Positions 1-15,165 are shown, counted from the stretch's first letter. The stretch is 64,000 bases of DNA from Microbacterium sp. oral taxon 186 str. F0373 (GCF_000411455.1 NZ_KE150457.1:572962-636961); one strand, 5' to 3'. Made by a program: numbers and translations. The notes: generated by a model not told the origin, from the sequence alone.

Positions 1-3232
<3,232 letters not shown>

Positions 3233-3276
3233 TGGTTCTCCTGTGTCTCAGAAAAGTTTCGAAATCAGGCCGCGGG

Positions 3277-6777
<3,501 letters not shown>

Positions 6778-6944
6778 GGGGATTACCTCCATGAGCCCGG
6801 GCAGGGGCTGGTTTCCTTGTCGTCAGGTGGAGTGCTCCGTTCCACTCCTGCGCGACGCCTCCGATGATCCGGGGGCACGTTCACTCAACGCAGGCACAAG
6901 CCGACCACCATATGAGGGCATGGGGGAAGGGAGCGCAACTACCC

Positions 6945-6973
6945 ACTATAGTCCGCACGACGCGCCATGTCCA
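6945..6973 (-). promoter_or_regulatory. predicted rpoBC promoter
   Basis: On the minus strand TGGACA (6968-6973) and TATAGT (6945-6950) are separated by exactly 17 bases, close to the housekeeping sigma consensus. Transcription would start near 6938, about 160 nt before the rpoB start codon. A second, rightward promoter lies back to back with it. Confidence 0.75.
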
Positions 6974-6981
6974 GTCGATTC

Positions 6982-7010
6982 TTGACGCGCCTCCCCGGCT
7001 GCGGTATAAC
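6982..7010 (+). promoter_or_regulatory. predicted rightward promoter, antisense to pxpBC
   Basis: TTGACG (6982-6987) and TATAAC (7005-7010) are 17 bases apart on the plus strand, five of six bases matching consensus in each box. The only annotated gene downstream is pxpBC, which ends at 7026 on the opposite strand, so a transcript from here would be antisense to it. No plus-strand gene follows for more than 2 kb. Confidence 0.5.
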
Positions 7011-7025
7011 CGCGCGGACGCGCTC

Positions 7026-8648
7026 TCAGAAGCGGCGCGACGATGTCCCGCCGGCGCGGCGGAAGCGCAGCCGTGTGCCCGGCTTCGCCTGGCCCAGCAG
7101 ATCGCGATCGGCATCCGTCACCACCGCGACGACCGGGTAGCCGCCGGTGACCGGACCGTCCGGGCCGAGGATGACGGGGTGTCCGTCCGGCGGCACCTGG
7201 ATCGCACCGGGCAGCATGCCCTCGCTCGCCAGCTCCGAGACATCGGCGCGCTCCAGCGCCGGGCCCTCCAGGCGGATGCCCACCCGATCGGCCTGTGTGG
7301 ACACCGTCCAGACCTCCGCGAACAACGGCTCCACCGTGGCGAACCGGTCGGCGCGCGGGCCTGGCGCCACCGCGATCTCGAGCTCCGAGGCGGGTGGCCC
7401 CCACGGGCGCACATCGACGGCGGGCACGGGTGCGACGACGTCGCTCCCCACACCGAGCACATCCCCGGCTGCCAACGGCGCCGGGCCGAGCCCCGCGAGG
7501 GTGTCCGTCGCCCTCGAACCGAGAAGTGAGCGCGCGGCCACGCCGCCGCGGACCGCGAGGTAGGCGCGCACACCGTGCGTGAAGGTGTCGATCTCCAGCT
7601 CCGCGCCCGCCGGCCAGGGGTGGGCGACGTAGGGGTCGAGCGGCCGACCGTCGAGACGCATCGTCCCCCACGCACCCGCGAGGGCGAACCAGAGCTCCTC
7701 CGCGGATGCCGCGGCATCCCGCACCGCACGGAACCCGCCCATCGTGATCTCGACGCCGGCCGCGGTGGCCGCGGTGCCGACGAGCCGGTTGGCGACCCGC
7801 AGCGCCGCCCGGTCGGCCGCCCCGGACAGCGCGACGCCGTCGGCGAGCACGCCGCGCCGGCCCTGGTCCTGTACCGTCGCCGCAGGCCCCGGCGCGCGCA
7901 CCACGATGCCGTCGCGGGCGCGCGACGACGGCGACACGGCGCGAGAGGCGGCACCGGCCGGGATGTCGACGGCGACCGGGCGCCCCGCCGCCGACGGCGC
8001 CGTCGGAACGAAGCGCACATGGTCGCCGGGCCGAAGGAGCGCGGGGGATGCGGCATCGGGGTCGAACAGCAGCGCGGGGGTCGTGCCGATCAGCTGCCAA
8101 CCGCCGGGCGTCGAGCGCGGATACGCCCCCGAGAAGCGCCCCGCGAGCGCGACGGCGCCGGCCGGCACCCGTGGCCGCGGACGCGCCCTCCGCGGCACGT
8201 CGAAAGGCCAGTCGGCGCTCACGAGGTAGCCGAAACCGGGCGCGAACCCCGTGAAGGCGACCGTCCAGTCGGCCGCCGCGTGGCGCGCGGTCAGCTGCGC
8301 GACGCCGATGCCGAGCTCGGCGGCGAGCGCAGGGAGGTCCTCGCCGTCGTAGACGACGGGGACCTCGACGGTGCGAGCCGGCGGGAGTGCGCCCTGCGCG
8401 GCGGCCGTGCGGGCCGAGAGCACCCACGTCCGCGCCGACGCGAGCGGCATCACCGTCGGGTCGATGACGACGAGCACCGTCTGCGCCGCCGGCACGAGAT
8501 CGACGATCCCGGGCCGCCGCGTCGCCACGAGTCGGGCGTGCAGCGCGAGAACCGCCTCGAGGTCCTCCACCTCCGCGAGCAGCGCGCGCTCGCCGAAGGG
8601 CCGCACCCGGATGCCGCCGCCGATCACCGCGTCGCCGTGCGTCACCAT
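7026..8648 (-). CDS. pxpBC: fused 5-oxoprolinase subunits PxpB-PxpC (KipI-KipA type)
   Basis: Predicted to act with PxpA in ATP-dependent opening of 5-oxoproline (pyroglutamate) to glutamate. The protein has 540 residues in two parts. A KipI/PxpB domain covers about residues 10-225, with FTGFAPGFGYL and the downstream STPGGWQLIG. A KipA/PxpC domain covers about 255-535, starting at VRAPGPAATVQDQGRRG and ending with PVILGPDGPVTGGYP. Many bacteria encode these as two genes; here they are one. The ATG at 8648 overlaps the end of pxpA by seven bases, implying translational coupling. Similar fused proteins are sometimes annotated as urea amidolyase-related or allophanate hydrolase-like; the adjacent pxpA favours oxoprolinase. 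Confidence 0.88.
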   Translation of the reverse strand: MVTHGDAVIGGGIRVRPFGERALLAEVEDLEAVLALHARLVATRRPGIVDLVPAAQTVLVVIDPTVMPLASARTWVLSARTAAAQGALPPARTVEVPVVYDGEDLPALAAELGIGVAQLTARHAAADWTVAFTGFAPGFGYLVSADWPFDVPRRARPRPRVPAGAVALAGRFSGAYPRSTPGGWQLIGTTPALLFDPDAASPALLRPGDHVRFVPTAPSAAGRPVAVDIPAGAASRAVSPSSRARDGIVVRAPGPAATVQDQGRRGVLADGVALSGAADRAALRVANRLVGTAATAAGVEITMGGFRAVRDAAASAEELWFALAGAWGTMRLDGRPLDPYVAHPWPAGAELEIDTFTHGVRAYLAVRGGVAARSLLGSRATDTLAGLGPAPLAAGDVLGVGSDVVAPVPAVDVRPWGPPASELEIAVAPGPRADRFATVEPLFAEVWTVSTQADRVGIRLEGPALERADVSELASEGMLPGAIQVPPDGHPVILGPDGPVTGGYPVVAVVTDADRDLLGQAKPGTRLRFRRAGGTSSRRF

Positions 8649-9394
8649 GGCGCGGCGACGTCGACACCCGCGGCATCCAGCGCCGCGCGCACGGCACGGG
8701 CCATCGCGACGGCGCCCGGTGAGTCGCCGTGGACGCACAGCGATGCCGCACCGGTGGCGACGAGGCTGCCGTCGACGGCTTCGACGACCCCGTCGCACGC
8801 CAGTCGCAGCGCGCGTGCAGCCACCTCGTCGGGGTCGTGCAGGAGCGCCCCGGGGTCGCTCCGCGGCACGAGCCCACCGTCGGGCAGGTAGCCGCGATCG
8901 AGGAACGCCTCGCGCACGAACGGGACACCGGCCCGCGAGGCCTCGTCGGCGATGACGCCGTCCAGACCCAGGATCGGAACGGCACGGCCGAGCCCCGCGG
9001 CCAGCGCCGCCACGGCATCCACCACCGCACGGGCGTGCGCGGCGTCGGCGCGGACGGCGTGATAGAGCGCCCCGTGGGGCTTGACGTAGCGAATGTCGGC
9101 GACGGCGGCGAGGGTGCCGAGCTGGTCGTCCAGGCTCCGGCGGAGATCGGCTGCGCTCATCGCGAGGGGCGTCCGTCCGAAGCCGGCGCGATCGGGGTAG
9201 GAAGGGTGCGCTCCGATCGCGACGCCGGTGCGGGCGGCGCGCTCGACCGCGGCGCGCATCGAGGCCGTGTCGCCGGCGTGGCCCCCGCACGCGATCGACG
9301 CGCTCGAGATCAGCGCGAACATGGCGTCGTCGTCCGCCGTGGGCAGCCCGCCGACCGTCTCGCCGAGATCGGCGTTGAGATCGATGACCGCCAC
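8642..9394 (-). CDS. pxpA: 5-oxoprolinase subunit PxpA (LamB/YcsF family)
   Basis: A 250-residue LamB/YcsF family protein, full length for the family. It starts with IDLNADLGE, carries HPSYPDRAGFGR in the first third and RYVKPHGALYH near residues 100-110, all typical of the family. PxpA works with PxpB and PxpC in 5-oxoproline cleavage, and the fused pxpBC gene follows with a seven-base overlap. The start codon is GTG; TACGCT sits six bases before it with no ribosome-binding site, so the mRNA is probably leaderless. The function of the set as 5-oxoprolinase comes from family knowledge. Confidence 0.93.
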   Translation of the reverse strand: MAVIDLNADLGETVGGLPTADDDAMFALISSASIACGGHAGDTASMRAAVERAARTGVAIGAHPSYPDRAGFGRTPLAMSAADLRRSLDDQLGTLAAVADIRYVKPHGALYHAVRADAAHARAVVDAVAALAAGLGRAVPILGLDGVIADEASRAGVPFVREAFLDRGYLPDGGLVPRSDPGALLHDPDEVAARALRLACDGVVEAVDGSLVATGAASLCVHGDSPGAVAMARAVRAALDAAGVDVAAPW

Positions 9395-9400
9395 GATCCG

Positions 9401-9406
9401 AGCGTA
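9401..9406 (-). promoter_or_regulatory. -10 box, leaderless pxpA
   Basis: TACGCT on the minus strand ends six bases before the GTG start of pxpA. That places the transcript start at or next to the start codon. Confidence 0.6.
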
Positions 9407-9466
9407 CCGGCGGCCGACCTCCGTCGGTGGGCTCGGCCGACCTGCCTCCGGTCACCTGACTGCGGC

Positions 9467-9541
9467 GTGCACAACTCCGCCTCACACGCGCCGACCGCGG
9501 CCCCCACACCCGGCAACGCCGATTCAGGCGGAGTTGCGCAC
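9467..9541. repeat. 75-bp palindromic element, intergenic copy
   Basis: A 16-base arm at 9467-9482 (GTGCACAACTCCGCCT) is mirrored at 9526-9541 with one mismatch. The element lies between the divergent promoters of pxpA and the spermidine-synthase-like gene. A second 75-bp element with the same arms is inside the ABC-F gene at 33594-33668; the interior sequences differ. Confidence 0.85.
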
Positions 9542-9568
9542 GCCACGAGCCGAGTGCGGGCGCGCGAG

Positions 9569-9574
9569 TACCGT
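9569..9574 (+). promoter_or_regulatory. -10 box of the spermidine-synthase-like gene
   Basis: TACCGT ends seven bases before the ATG at 9582. GGGAGG lies in the gap, so the site could read either as a leaderless promoter or as a ribosome-binding site. Confidence 0.5.
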
Positions 9575-9581
9575 GGGAGGC

Positions 9582-10445
9582 ATGGCTCGCGCGCACGTGG
9601 AGAACGACGAACCGCAGGCGCGCCTGTCGGACGGCACGATCGCGCGGGTCGTGCCGAGCCGCTACGCCGGCGGCTACGAGCTGGATGTGGACGGCACACC
9701 GCAGTCGCACGTCGACCTCGACGACCCCGGGCACCTTCACTTCGAGTACGTCGCGCGGATGGGCGCGGTCATCGACCGGCTCCGGATGCCGGGGCAGCCG
9801 CTCACCGCGATCCACCTCGGCGCGGGAGCGCTCACCCTCCCCCGCTACGTCGAGCACACGCGCCCCGGCTCGCGGCAGCAGGTGATCGAGCTCGAGCAGC
9901 CCCTCGTCGACCTCGTGCGCGCCCGTCTGCCGCTGCCGCGCGGCGCGCAGGTGCGGGTGCGCATCGGCGATGCGCGCGACGTCGCCGGTCGCCTTCCGGC
10001 CGGGCTGCAGGGTACCGCCGACCTCGTGGTCTCCGACGTGTTCGCCGGTGCGCAGACGCCCGCGCACCTCACCACCGTCGAGTACTTCCGCATCCTCGGC
10101 GGGCTGCTCGCGCCCGACGGGGTACTTCTCGTGAACGTCGCCGACGGCGCGGGACTCGCCTTCGCCCGCCGCGAGGTCGCCACCGTGCGGGAGGTGCTTC
10201 CCGAAGTCATCGTGCTCGCGGAGGTGCAGACGCTGAAGGGTCGCCGCTTCGGCAATCTCGTCATCGCGGCCTCCCTCTCTCCCCTGCCCGTCGAGTGGTT
10301 GCCGCGACTGATGGCCGCCGGTCCCCACCCGGCGAAGGTCGCGCAGGGCGCAGAGCTCGACGAGTTCGTCCGAGGCGCCCGAGTGGCGACGGATGCCGAT
10401 GCCACCGCATCGCCCAAGCCCGCGGCATCCGTGTTCGAACGCTGA
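9582..10445 (+). CDS. spermidine synthase-like protein
   Basis: A 287-residue protein with the SpeE/SAM-binding Rossmann fold. The glycine-rich HLGAGALTLPRY lies near residues 70-81, an acidic strand (VIELEQPLVDLV) follows near 95-106, and the catalytic-loop region is VSDVFAGAQTP near 148. It matches the spermidine synthase-like family common in actinobacteria, which often carry it without polyamine genes nearby. No partner for decarboxylated SAM synthesis is in the window, so the real substrate is open. The upstream in-frame extension is non-coding because it would run through the palindromic element; the ATG at 9582 has GGGAGG before it. Confidence 0.85.
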   Translation: MARAHVENDEPQARLSDGTIARVVPSRYAGGYELDVDGTPQSHVDLDDPGHLHFEYVARMGAVIDRLRMPGQPLTAIHLGAGALTLPRYVEHTRPGSRQQVIELEQPLVDLVRARLPLPRGAQVRVRIGDARDVAGRLPAGLQGTADLVVSDVFAGAQTPAHLTTVEYFRILGGLLAPDGVLLVNVADGAGLAFARREVATVREVLPEVIVLAEVQTLKGRRFGNLVIAASLSPLPVEWLPRLMAAGPHPAKVAQGAELDEFVRGARVATDADATASPKPAASVFER

Positions 10446-10515
10446 GAATCGACGGCCGCGGCGTGTACAGGCGGGCCCCCCGACGGCCTCGGGTCACACT
10501 GGAGGGGTGCGCCTC

Positions 10516-11088
10516 ATGCGGGCGCGTTCGCACGACGATTCGCACGACGAAGGGGGCCTGCCCGTGAGCTACATCAAGGGATACGACCCGCAGACGCTGC
10601 GCGAGATGGTGGACCCTCGCGAGTGCCAGGAGCGCCTCGACGAGTTGGGCGACCAGCGCAGCCTTCCGGCTCTGCTCGAACGGGTGTGGCTGCTGAAGGT
10701 GCTCGGTCGGTGGGACGAGTCCCTCGTCGTGTCGGAGCAGTCGGTGCGTGTGGCACGGATGGGCGGGACCCGCAAGGATCTGCTGCGCGCGCGGATCCTG
10801 CACGCGAGCGTGCTGCAGGTGCGGGGAGCGTACGCCGCGGCCCACCAGGAGCTGACCACCTGCGCCGAAGAGGCGGAAGGACAGGGCTGGGCAGCCCTTG
10901 CGGCGTTCGCCTTCCAACATCGCGGCAAGGTGAGCTACGACGCCGAGGACTACGCCGACGCCCGCGCCGACTTCAAGCGCGCGCTGTTCCTGCGTCAGCA
11001 GACGGGCACGCCGGAGGAGCAGCTCGAATCGACGCTGCTGGCCATCGAAGCCGCCGACCGCCGTCGCAGCACGGCCGTCGCGAGCTGA
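10516..11088 (+). CDS. TPR-like helical protein of unknown function
   Basis: A protein of 190 residues. From about residue 45 it is almost entirely paired helices with alanine/leucine spacing (ALLERVWLLKVLGRWDESL, RARILHASVLQVRGAYAAA, AFQHRGKVSYDAEDYADAR), the pattern of tetratricopeptide repeats. Such proteins are usually protein-binding scaffolds; no enzymatic motif is seen. The ATG at 10516 has GGAGG ten bases upstream. An in-frame GTG at 10564 (MSYIKGYDPQTL) follows AAGGGGG and may be the true start, which would give 174 residues. It sits 70 bases after the spermidine-synthase-like gene on the same strand. Confidence 0.75.
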   Translation: MRARSHDDSHDEGGLPVSYIKGYDPQTLREMVDPRECQERLDELGDQRSLPALLERVWLLKVLGRWDESLVVSEQSVRVARMGGTRKDLLRARILHASVLQVRGAYAAAHQELTTCAEEAEGQGWAALAAFAFQHRGKVSYDAEDYADARADFKRALFLRQQTGTPEEQLESTLLAIEAADRRRSTAVAS

Positions 11089-11105
11089 GTGTCGGACATC
11101 CGTTC

Positions 11106-11111
11106 TAGCGT
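11106..11111 (+). promoter_or_regulatory. -10 box, leaderless SprT-like gene
   Basis: TAGCGT ends six bases before the ATG at 11118. It lies inside a short inverted repeat, CGGACA ... TGTCCG, that could be a regulator site. Confidence 0.6.
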
Positions 11112-11117
11112 GTCCGT

Positions 11118-11627
11118 ATGACCGATCTGGACGTCGTCCGGCGCGAGGCCGAGGCTCTCATCCGTGCGCATCTCGATGCGTCGTGGACGTTCGCCTTCGA
11201 CAATGCGAAGCGGCGCGCGGGAGCCTGCGACTACACGCGCCAGCGCATCACCGTCTCCCGGTACCTCGCCGCGCGATACGACGACGAGACCAACCGCCAG
11301 ACGCTGCTGCACGAGGTCGCGCACGCGCTCGCCGGTCCGCGGGCCGGGCACGGCGCGGCGTGGAAGCGCACGGCCCGCTTGCTCGGCTACACCGGCGGCA
11401 CGACCCATCACGGCGAGACGGCCACCGAGCTGGCCCCGTGGGTGGGCGTCTGCCCCACCGGTCACATCGCCTATCGTCATCGCCGCGCCACGAGGCCGAC
11501 GTCGTGCGCGCGCTGCTCGGCATCCTTCGACGACCGCTTCCTCTTCGTCTGGACGCGCCGCGAGATCTCACCGGCCACGCGTCGGGCGGCGATGACGCCG
11601 CGGGAGGCGGTCGGCGCGCCGCTCTGA
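11118..11627 (+). CDS. SprT-like zinc metalloprotease-family protein
   Basis: A 169-residue SprT-like domain protein. The metal-binding and catalytic motif HEVAH is at residues 65-69, in LLHEVAHALAG, followed by HGAAWK, as in SprT/Spartan. A probable zinc ribbon follows, with CPTGH near 115 and CARC near 132. Bacterial SprT homologues are predicted metalloproteases whose substrates are not settled; the eukaryotic relative Spartan digests DNA-protein crosslinks. The gene is monocistronic by context, with its own leaderless promoter, and converges with comB eight bases downstream. Confidence 0.88.
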   Translation: MTDLDVVRREAEALIRAHLDASWTFAFDNAKRRAGACDYTRQRITVSRYLAARYDDETNRQTLLHEVAHALAGPRAGHGAAWKRTARLLGYTGGTTHHGETATELAPWVGVCPTGHIAYRHRRATRPTSCARCSASFDDRFLFVWTRREISPATRRAAMTPREAVGAPL

Positions 11628-11634
11628 GCGCGAC

Positions 11635-12276
11635 TCAGGCGTACGCCGCGAACGTCCCGTCACGCAGCACGGGCGTCGACGACACGGCATCCACCTGCGC
11701 GGCGGCGAGCACGTCATCGCGCAGGCCCCGGTCGATGAGCTCCTGCCCCGATCCGCCGGCGGTCAAGAGGTGCCGCAGCGCAGGGCGCAGGCCCCGGAAC
11801 GCCTCACCGGCGGCCGCCGCCTCGGGCGAGGTGTGGTCGATGCCGAGCGCTCCGAGCGCATCGACGATCGCGCCGGCGCCGAGGAGGTCTTCGACCGCGA
11901 CGCGAAGGGCGGCGCCGGGTTCACGGGACGAGAGCTCGCCGGCGGCGATGACGAGGATGCTCGTGCGCGCCGCGCGGCGCTGCTGCTCGGCCATGACGGC
12001 GGCGGCCACCGCGGCGGCATTGACCAGTGCTCCCAGGAACACCACCGCGTCGCTCTCGGCGGCGCGGGCGGCGACGGCGGCGCCGTTCAGCGACAGGGCG
12101 TGGGCGGCGGCATCCAACGCAACGGTCTCGCCCGCCTCGATGCGCCGCGCGACCGTGCTCGAGAATCGGAGCACGTCGACGACGACCACGACATCGGATG
12201 CCGCCACGCGCTCGAGCCCCGAGGTGCCCCATTCCATGCGCACCTGATAGCGGGACTGATCGAACGGGGAGGCCAT
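11635..12276 (-). CDS. comB: 2-phosphosulfolactate phosphatase family protein (ComB-like)
   Basis: A protein of 213 residues matching the ComB family, with the family core VVVVDVLRFSST near residue 30 and SDAVVFLGALVNAAAVA near 75-90. ComB hydrolyses 2-phosphosulfolactate in coenzyme M synthesis in archaea. Many bacteria that make no coenzyme M carry homologues, and no other coenzyme M gene is here, so the substrate in this organism is unknown. The start is ATG, with TAGCCT six bases upstream, so it is probably leaderless. It is divergent from the SRPBCC-like gene with only 39 bases between them. Confidence 0.85.
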   Translation of the reverse strand: MASPFDQSRYQVRMEWGTSGLERVAASDVVVVVDVLRFSSTVARRIEAGETVALDAAAHALSLNGAAVAARAAESDAVVFLGALVNAAAVAAAVMAEQQRRAARTSILVIAAGELSSREPGAALRVAVEDLLGAGAIVDALGALGIDHTSPEAAAAGEAFRGLRPALRHLLTAGGSGQELIDRGLRDDVLAAAQVDAVSSTPVLRDGTFAAYA

Positions 12277-12282
12277 GTCTCC

Positions 12283-12288
12283 AGGCTA
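12283..12288 (-). promoter_or_regulatory. -10 box, leaderless comB
   Basis: TAGCCT on the minus strand ends six bases before the comB ATG. On the plus strand GAGACT (12304-12309) sits six bases before the next gene, so the two divergent promoters share the 39-base gap. Confidence 0.6.
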
Positions 12289-12315
12289 CGGGCAGGCGGA
12301 TGCGAGACTGGGCGC

Positions 12316-12846
12316 ATGCGGATCATGCTGAAGCTCGTCCTGGACTGCGACGCGGATGCCGCGTGGCGCGCCCTGCACTCGCCGCGCGCGGTCGCCGACC
12401 TGTACGGCCCGTTCGTCGAGCTGGCACCGATGGCGGCGGAGGGACTGCCGCTGCGTCTCGAGCCGGGCGCCGACGTCCCCGTGCGCATGAGCGTCGCCGG
12501 GCGGATCGGGCTCGGCCAGCAGCTGATCCATGTGAGCGAGCGGCACGTCGACGATGCGAACGGTCCCGTGCGCATCTTCCGTGACAGCGGCATCCCGCTG
12601 ACCGGTCCCCTCGCGGCCCTCGATGTCTGGGACCACCAGATGGCCGTCTCCCCCGCGCCGGGCGATCCGTCTCGCACGCTCTGGCGTGACCGGCTCGTCA
12701 TCGGCGGTGCGGCGGCGGCCCCGCTGTGGCCCGTGCTGTGGGCGACGTGGCAGTGGCGCGGCGCGCGACTGAAGGCGCTGGCGCCGACCTGGGCGTACGA
12801 TCCCGAAGCCGCGGAGGACACCTCCGTCGACCCATCCGAACGCTGA
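12316..12846 (+). CDS. SRPBCC-like protein of unknown function
   Basis: A 176-residue protein that begins LKLVLDCDADAAWRALHSP, which resembles the first strand and helix of the SRPBCC/START helix-grip fold. It contains a central beta-rich part and a hydrophobic C-terminal stretch (GGAAAAPLWPVLWATWQW, about 135-152). No catalytic motif is seen. These proteins usually bind hydrophobic ligands; that is family knowledge only. The start is ATG at 12316, with GAGACT six bases before it and no ribosome-binding site, consistent with a leaderless mRNA. Confidence 0.65.
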   Translation: MRIMLKLVLDCDADAAWRALHSPRAVADLYGPFVELAPMAAEGLPLRLEPGADVPVRMSVAGRIGLGQQLIHVSERHVDDANGPVRIFRDSGIPLTGPLAALDVWDHQMAVSPAPGDPSRTLWRDRLVIGGAAAAPLWPVLWATWQWRGARLKALAPTWAYDPEAAEDTSVDPSER

Positions 12847-12864
12847 CGGCTGCCTTCCCGAAAT

Positions 12865-12930
12865 GCCGGCCGCCGCGGTCGAAGCCGTGACCGCGGCAGC
12901 CGGCGTCCGGGCGCTCCCAACGCGCCCGGA
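12865..12930. terminator. bidirectional double hairpin between convergent genes
   Basis: Two hairpins fill the gap. The first has 16-base arms at 12865-12880 and 12889-12904 with one mismatch. The second has perfect 8-base arms at 12906-12913 and 12923-12930. Position between two converging genes suggests termination, although no U-run follows. Confidence 0.6.
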
Positions 12931-12933
12931 GTC

Positions 12934-14400
12934 TCACTCGGCGAGGGCCTCCACGGCACTCACCCGCGTCGCCAGCCGTGTGGGAACGACCGTGGCGACA
13001 ACGGTCAGTAGCGCCGTCGCCGCGACGACGATGAGCACCGGCATCCACGGCACGGCGGGGGCCACGACCGTCGGCGCTGCGAACGACGGCGGCAGCGCGA
13101 CCGAGCCGAGCAGCGACTGCGCCGCCACCCAGCCATAGACGACGCCGAGCACCAGCCCGAAAGCCAGCGCCGTGATCGTCACGTGCACGGCCTCCAGCAG
13201 CACCACGGTGCGCACCTGCGCGGACGACAGCCCCAGCGCGCGCAACAGGCCGAGCTCACGCCGACGCTGCACGACACCGATCGTCAGAAGGTTGACGAGT
13301 CCGACGGCGGCGATCACGGCCGACACCGCGACGAGCCCCATCATGATGGCCGCGAACGTGTCGAGCACGCGGCTGAGCTCGGCCGCCGGAACTCCATCGG
13401 CTGCGGCGGTCAGCAGCGCCTTCACCGACGCACTCGCGACCGCGAACATCACCACGAGGGTCACCCCCATCACGACACCGATCGCCATCCGGCTGGCGCG
13501 CTCGGGGTAGCGCAGCGCATTCTCGGCGGCCAGACGCGCGGGCGCCGAGCGTCCGAAGGCGCGTCCGCTCAGGCGCAGCAGTGGCGGCATGACGAGGACG
13601 GCCCCCAGCGCGAGAGCGGTGAAGGACAGCACACCGCCGAAGAAGGCGACGATGACACCCAGCGGCGATGCCGTCCCGACGACCACGCCGCCGGCGAGCA
13701 GCGCCGCACCGGCGGACCCGAGCGCGACCGCGACCGTGGTACGCCCGCGCGATCGAGTCTCGTCGCGGGTACGCGGCGTCGCTCCGCCGAGCGCCTGCAG
13801 GGGCGTCACCGCCAGCACCCGGCGCGATCCGCTCCAGGCGCCGGCCCAGGTCGTCAGCGCCACGACGGCGGCCGGGAGCAGCAGCACCGGCTGCAGCACG
13901 GCATAGCCGACGGTGACGTGCAGCAGTGCGTCGGCGGCACGAACGAGCGCGGCGGCGACGGCGGCTCCCACGACGAGCCCGGCGGTGGCTCCGATGAGGC
14001 CGACTCCCACGCCCTGACGCCCGACCTGGCGGCGCTGCGCCCGCGCGGACGCGCCGATCAGCCGCATCAGGGCGATCTGGCGGGTGCGGCCGGCGACGAT
14101 GGTCGCGAAGGTGTTGGCCGTCACGATCGCGGCGACGTACACGGCGACACCGACGAGCAGGACGCTGAGGATGCCGAGGATGATCGCGACCGTCTCACTG
14201 TCTCCCAGGTAGGGGTCGGTGCGCGCCCACGTAGCGATGTAGCCGGTGGCGGTCAGCAGAAGTACGCCGAACGCGGACGAGATCGCGGCGACGAGAATGC
14301 TCGCCCCCATGCCGCGCTCGCGCAGCCACGCCGCTCGTGCCCAGGCGCGGCGGAGCGCAGCCGTCGGCGGTGCCGCGCGATCGGCGACGAGCGCGCTCAC
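12934..14400 (-). CDS. ABC transporter permease, FtsX/MacB type
   Basis: A membrane protein of 488 residues with about eight hydrophobic segments. FtsX-type signatures are visible: AGRTRQIALMRLIGAS in the N-terminal half, and RRRELGLLRALGLSSAQV with a following helix in the C-terminal half. It pairs with the ATPase encoded just upstream; the two genes overlap by four bases (ATGA). Together they form an exporter or mechanotransmission pump of the LolCDE/MacB class. The two-component genes next door resemble systems that sense cell-envelope stress and switch on such pumps. No substrate can be read from the sequence. Confidence 0.88.
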   Translation of the reverse strand: MSALVADRAAPPTAALRRAWARAAWLRERGMGASILVAAISSAFGVLLLTATGYIATWARTDPYLGDSETVAIILGILSVLLVGVAVYVAAIVTANTFATIVAGRTRQIALMRLIGASARAQRRQVGRQGVGVGLIGATAGLVVGAAVAAALVRAADALLHVTVGYAVLQPVLLLPAAVVALTTWAGAWSGSRRVLAVTPLQALGGATPRTRDETRSRGRTTVAVALGSAGAALLAGGVVVGTASPLGVIVAFFGGVLSFTALALGAVLVMPPLLRLSGRAFGRSAPARLAAENALRYPERASRMAIGVVMGVTLVVMFAVASASVKALLTAAADGVPAAELSRVLDTFAAIMMGLVAVSAVIAAVGLVNLLTIGVVQRRRELGLLRALGLSSAQVRTVVLLEAVHVTITALAFGLVLGVVYGWVAAQSLLGSVALPPSFAAPTVVAPAVPWMPVLIVVAATALLTVVATVVPTRLATRVSAVEALAE

Positions 14401-15158
14401 GCCCTCACCTCCGCGGCCAGCATGAACGCCGAGACCTGCTCGGCCGTCTGCGCCGGCTTGTCGGCCACGACCCGGCCGTCACCGAGGAACAGCACGCGGT
14501 CGGCATGAGCGGCGGCGACCGGATCGTGCGTCACCATCGCGATGGACTGCCCGCGCTCCCGGCTGGCTGCGGCGAGAAGAGCCAGCACTTCGCGGCTCGA
14601 GCGGGAGTCGAGATTGCCGGTCGGCTCGTCGGCGAAGACGAGGTCGGGGGAAGTCGCGAGGGCGCGGGCGATGGCGACGCGCTGCTGCTGCCCACCGGAG
14701 AGCTCGTGCGGCCGGTGCTGCAGGCGTGCCCGCAGACCCAGGGTGTCGATGAGGTCGTCGATGCGAGCCCGCTCCAGCGCCGTCGGGCGGCGCCCGTCGA
14801 GATCGAAGGGCAGCATGATGTTGCCGATTGCGTCGAGTGTCGGCACGAGGTTGAACGCCTGGAAGACGAAGCCGATCCGACGACGGCGCAGAATCGTCAG
14901 CTCGAGGTCGGACAGTCCCGTGATCTCGGTGTCGCCGATCCACGCCCGACCGCTCGTGGCGCCGTCCAGCCCGGCCATGATGTGCATGAGCGTCGACTTT
15001 CCCGAGCCCGACGGGCCCATGATGGCGGTGAACTCGCCGCGGCGGATGCCGACGGTGACGCCGTCGAGAGCACGCACGCCGCTCTCGCCGCCGCCGTAGG
15101 TCTTGGTGAGGCTCTGCACGCGAGCGGCGAGCCCGAGTTCGGTCATGGTGATCTGCAT
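14397..15158 (-). CDS. ABC transporter ATP-binding protein, LolD/MacB type
   Basis: A 253-residue ATPase. Walker [10 protein letters not shown] is at residues 48-56, the signature LSGGQQQR near 150, and Walker B with [13 protein letters not shown] near 168, followed by the conserved switch histidine in MVTHDP. The [10 protein letters not shown] form is typical of exporters of the LolD/MacB/BceA class. It overlaps the permease gene by four bases. TAGCGT lies seven bases before the ATG, so it has its own likely leaderless promoter, 93 bases downstream of the response regulator. Confidence 0.92.
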   Translation of the reverse strand: MQITMTELGLAARVQSLTKTYGGGESGVRALDGVTVGIRRGEFTAIMGPSGSGKSTLMHIMAGLDGATSGRAWIGDTEITGLSDLELTILRRRRIGFVFQAFNLVPTLDAIGNIMLPFDLDGRRPTALERARIDDLIDTLGLRARLQHRPHELSGGQQQRVAIARALATSPDLVFADEPTGNLDSRSSREVLALLAAASRERGQSIAMVTHDPVAAAHADRVLFLGDGRVVADKPAQTAEQVSAFMLAAEVRA

Positions 15159-15165
15159 GCTCTCG

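Noticed and set aside
6778..6792. rpoB start at ATG 6792
   Set aside because: This ATG overlaps the GGAGG that serves the TTG at 6777, and the TTG start gives the usual MAAARNATN beginning.
11164..12247. Overlapping plus-strand frames across sprT-like and comB
   Set aside because: Cross a convergent gene junction and consist of R/A/P-rich shadow sequence.
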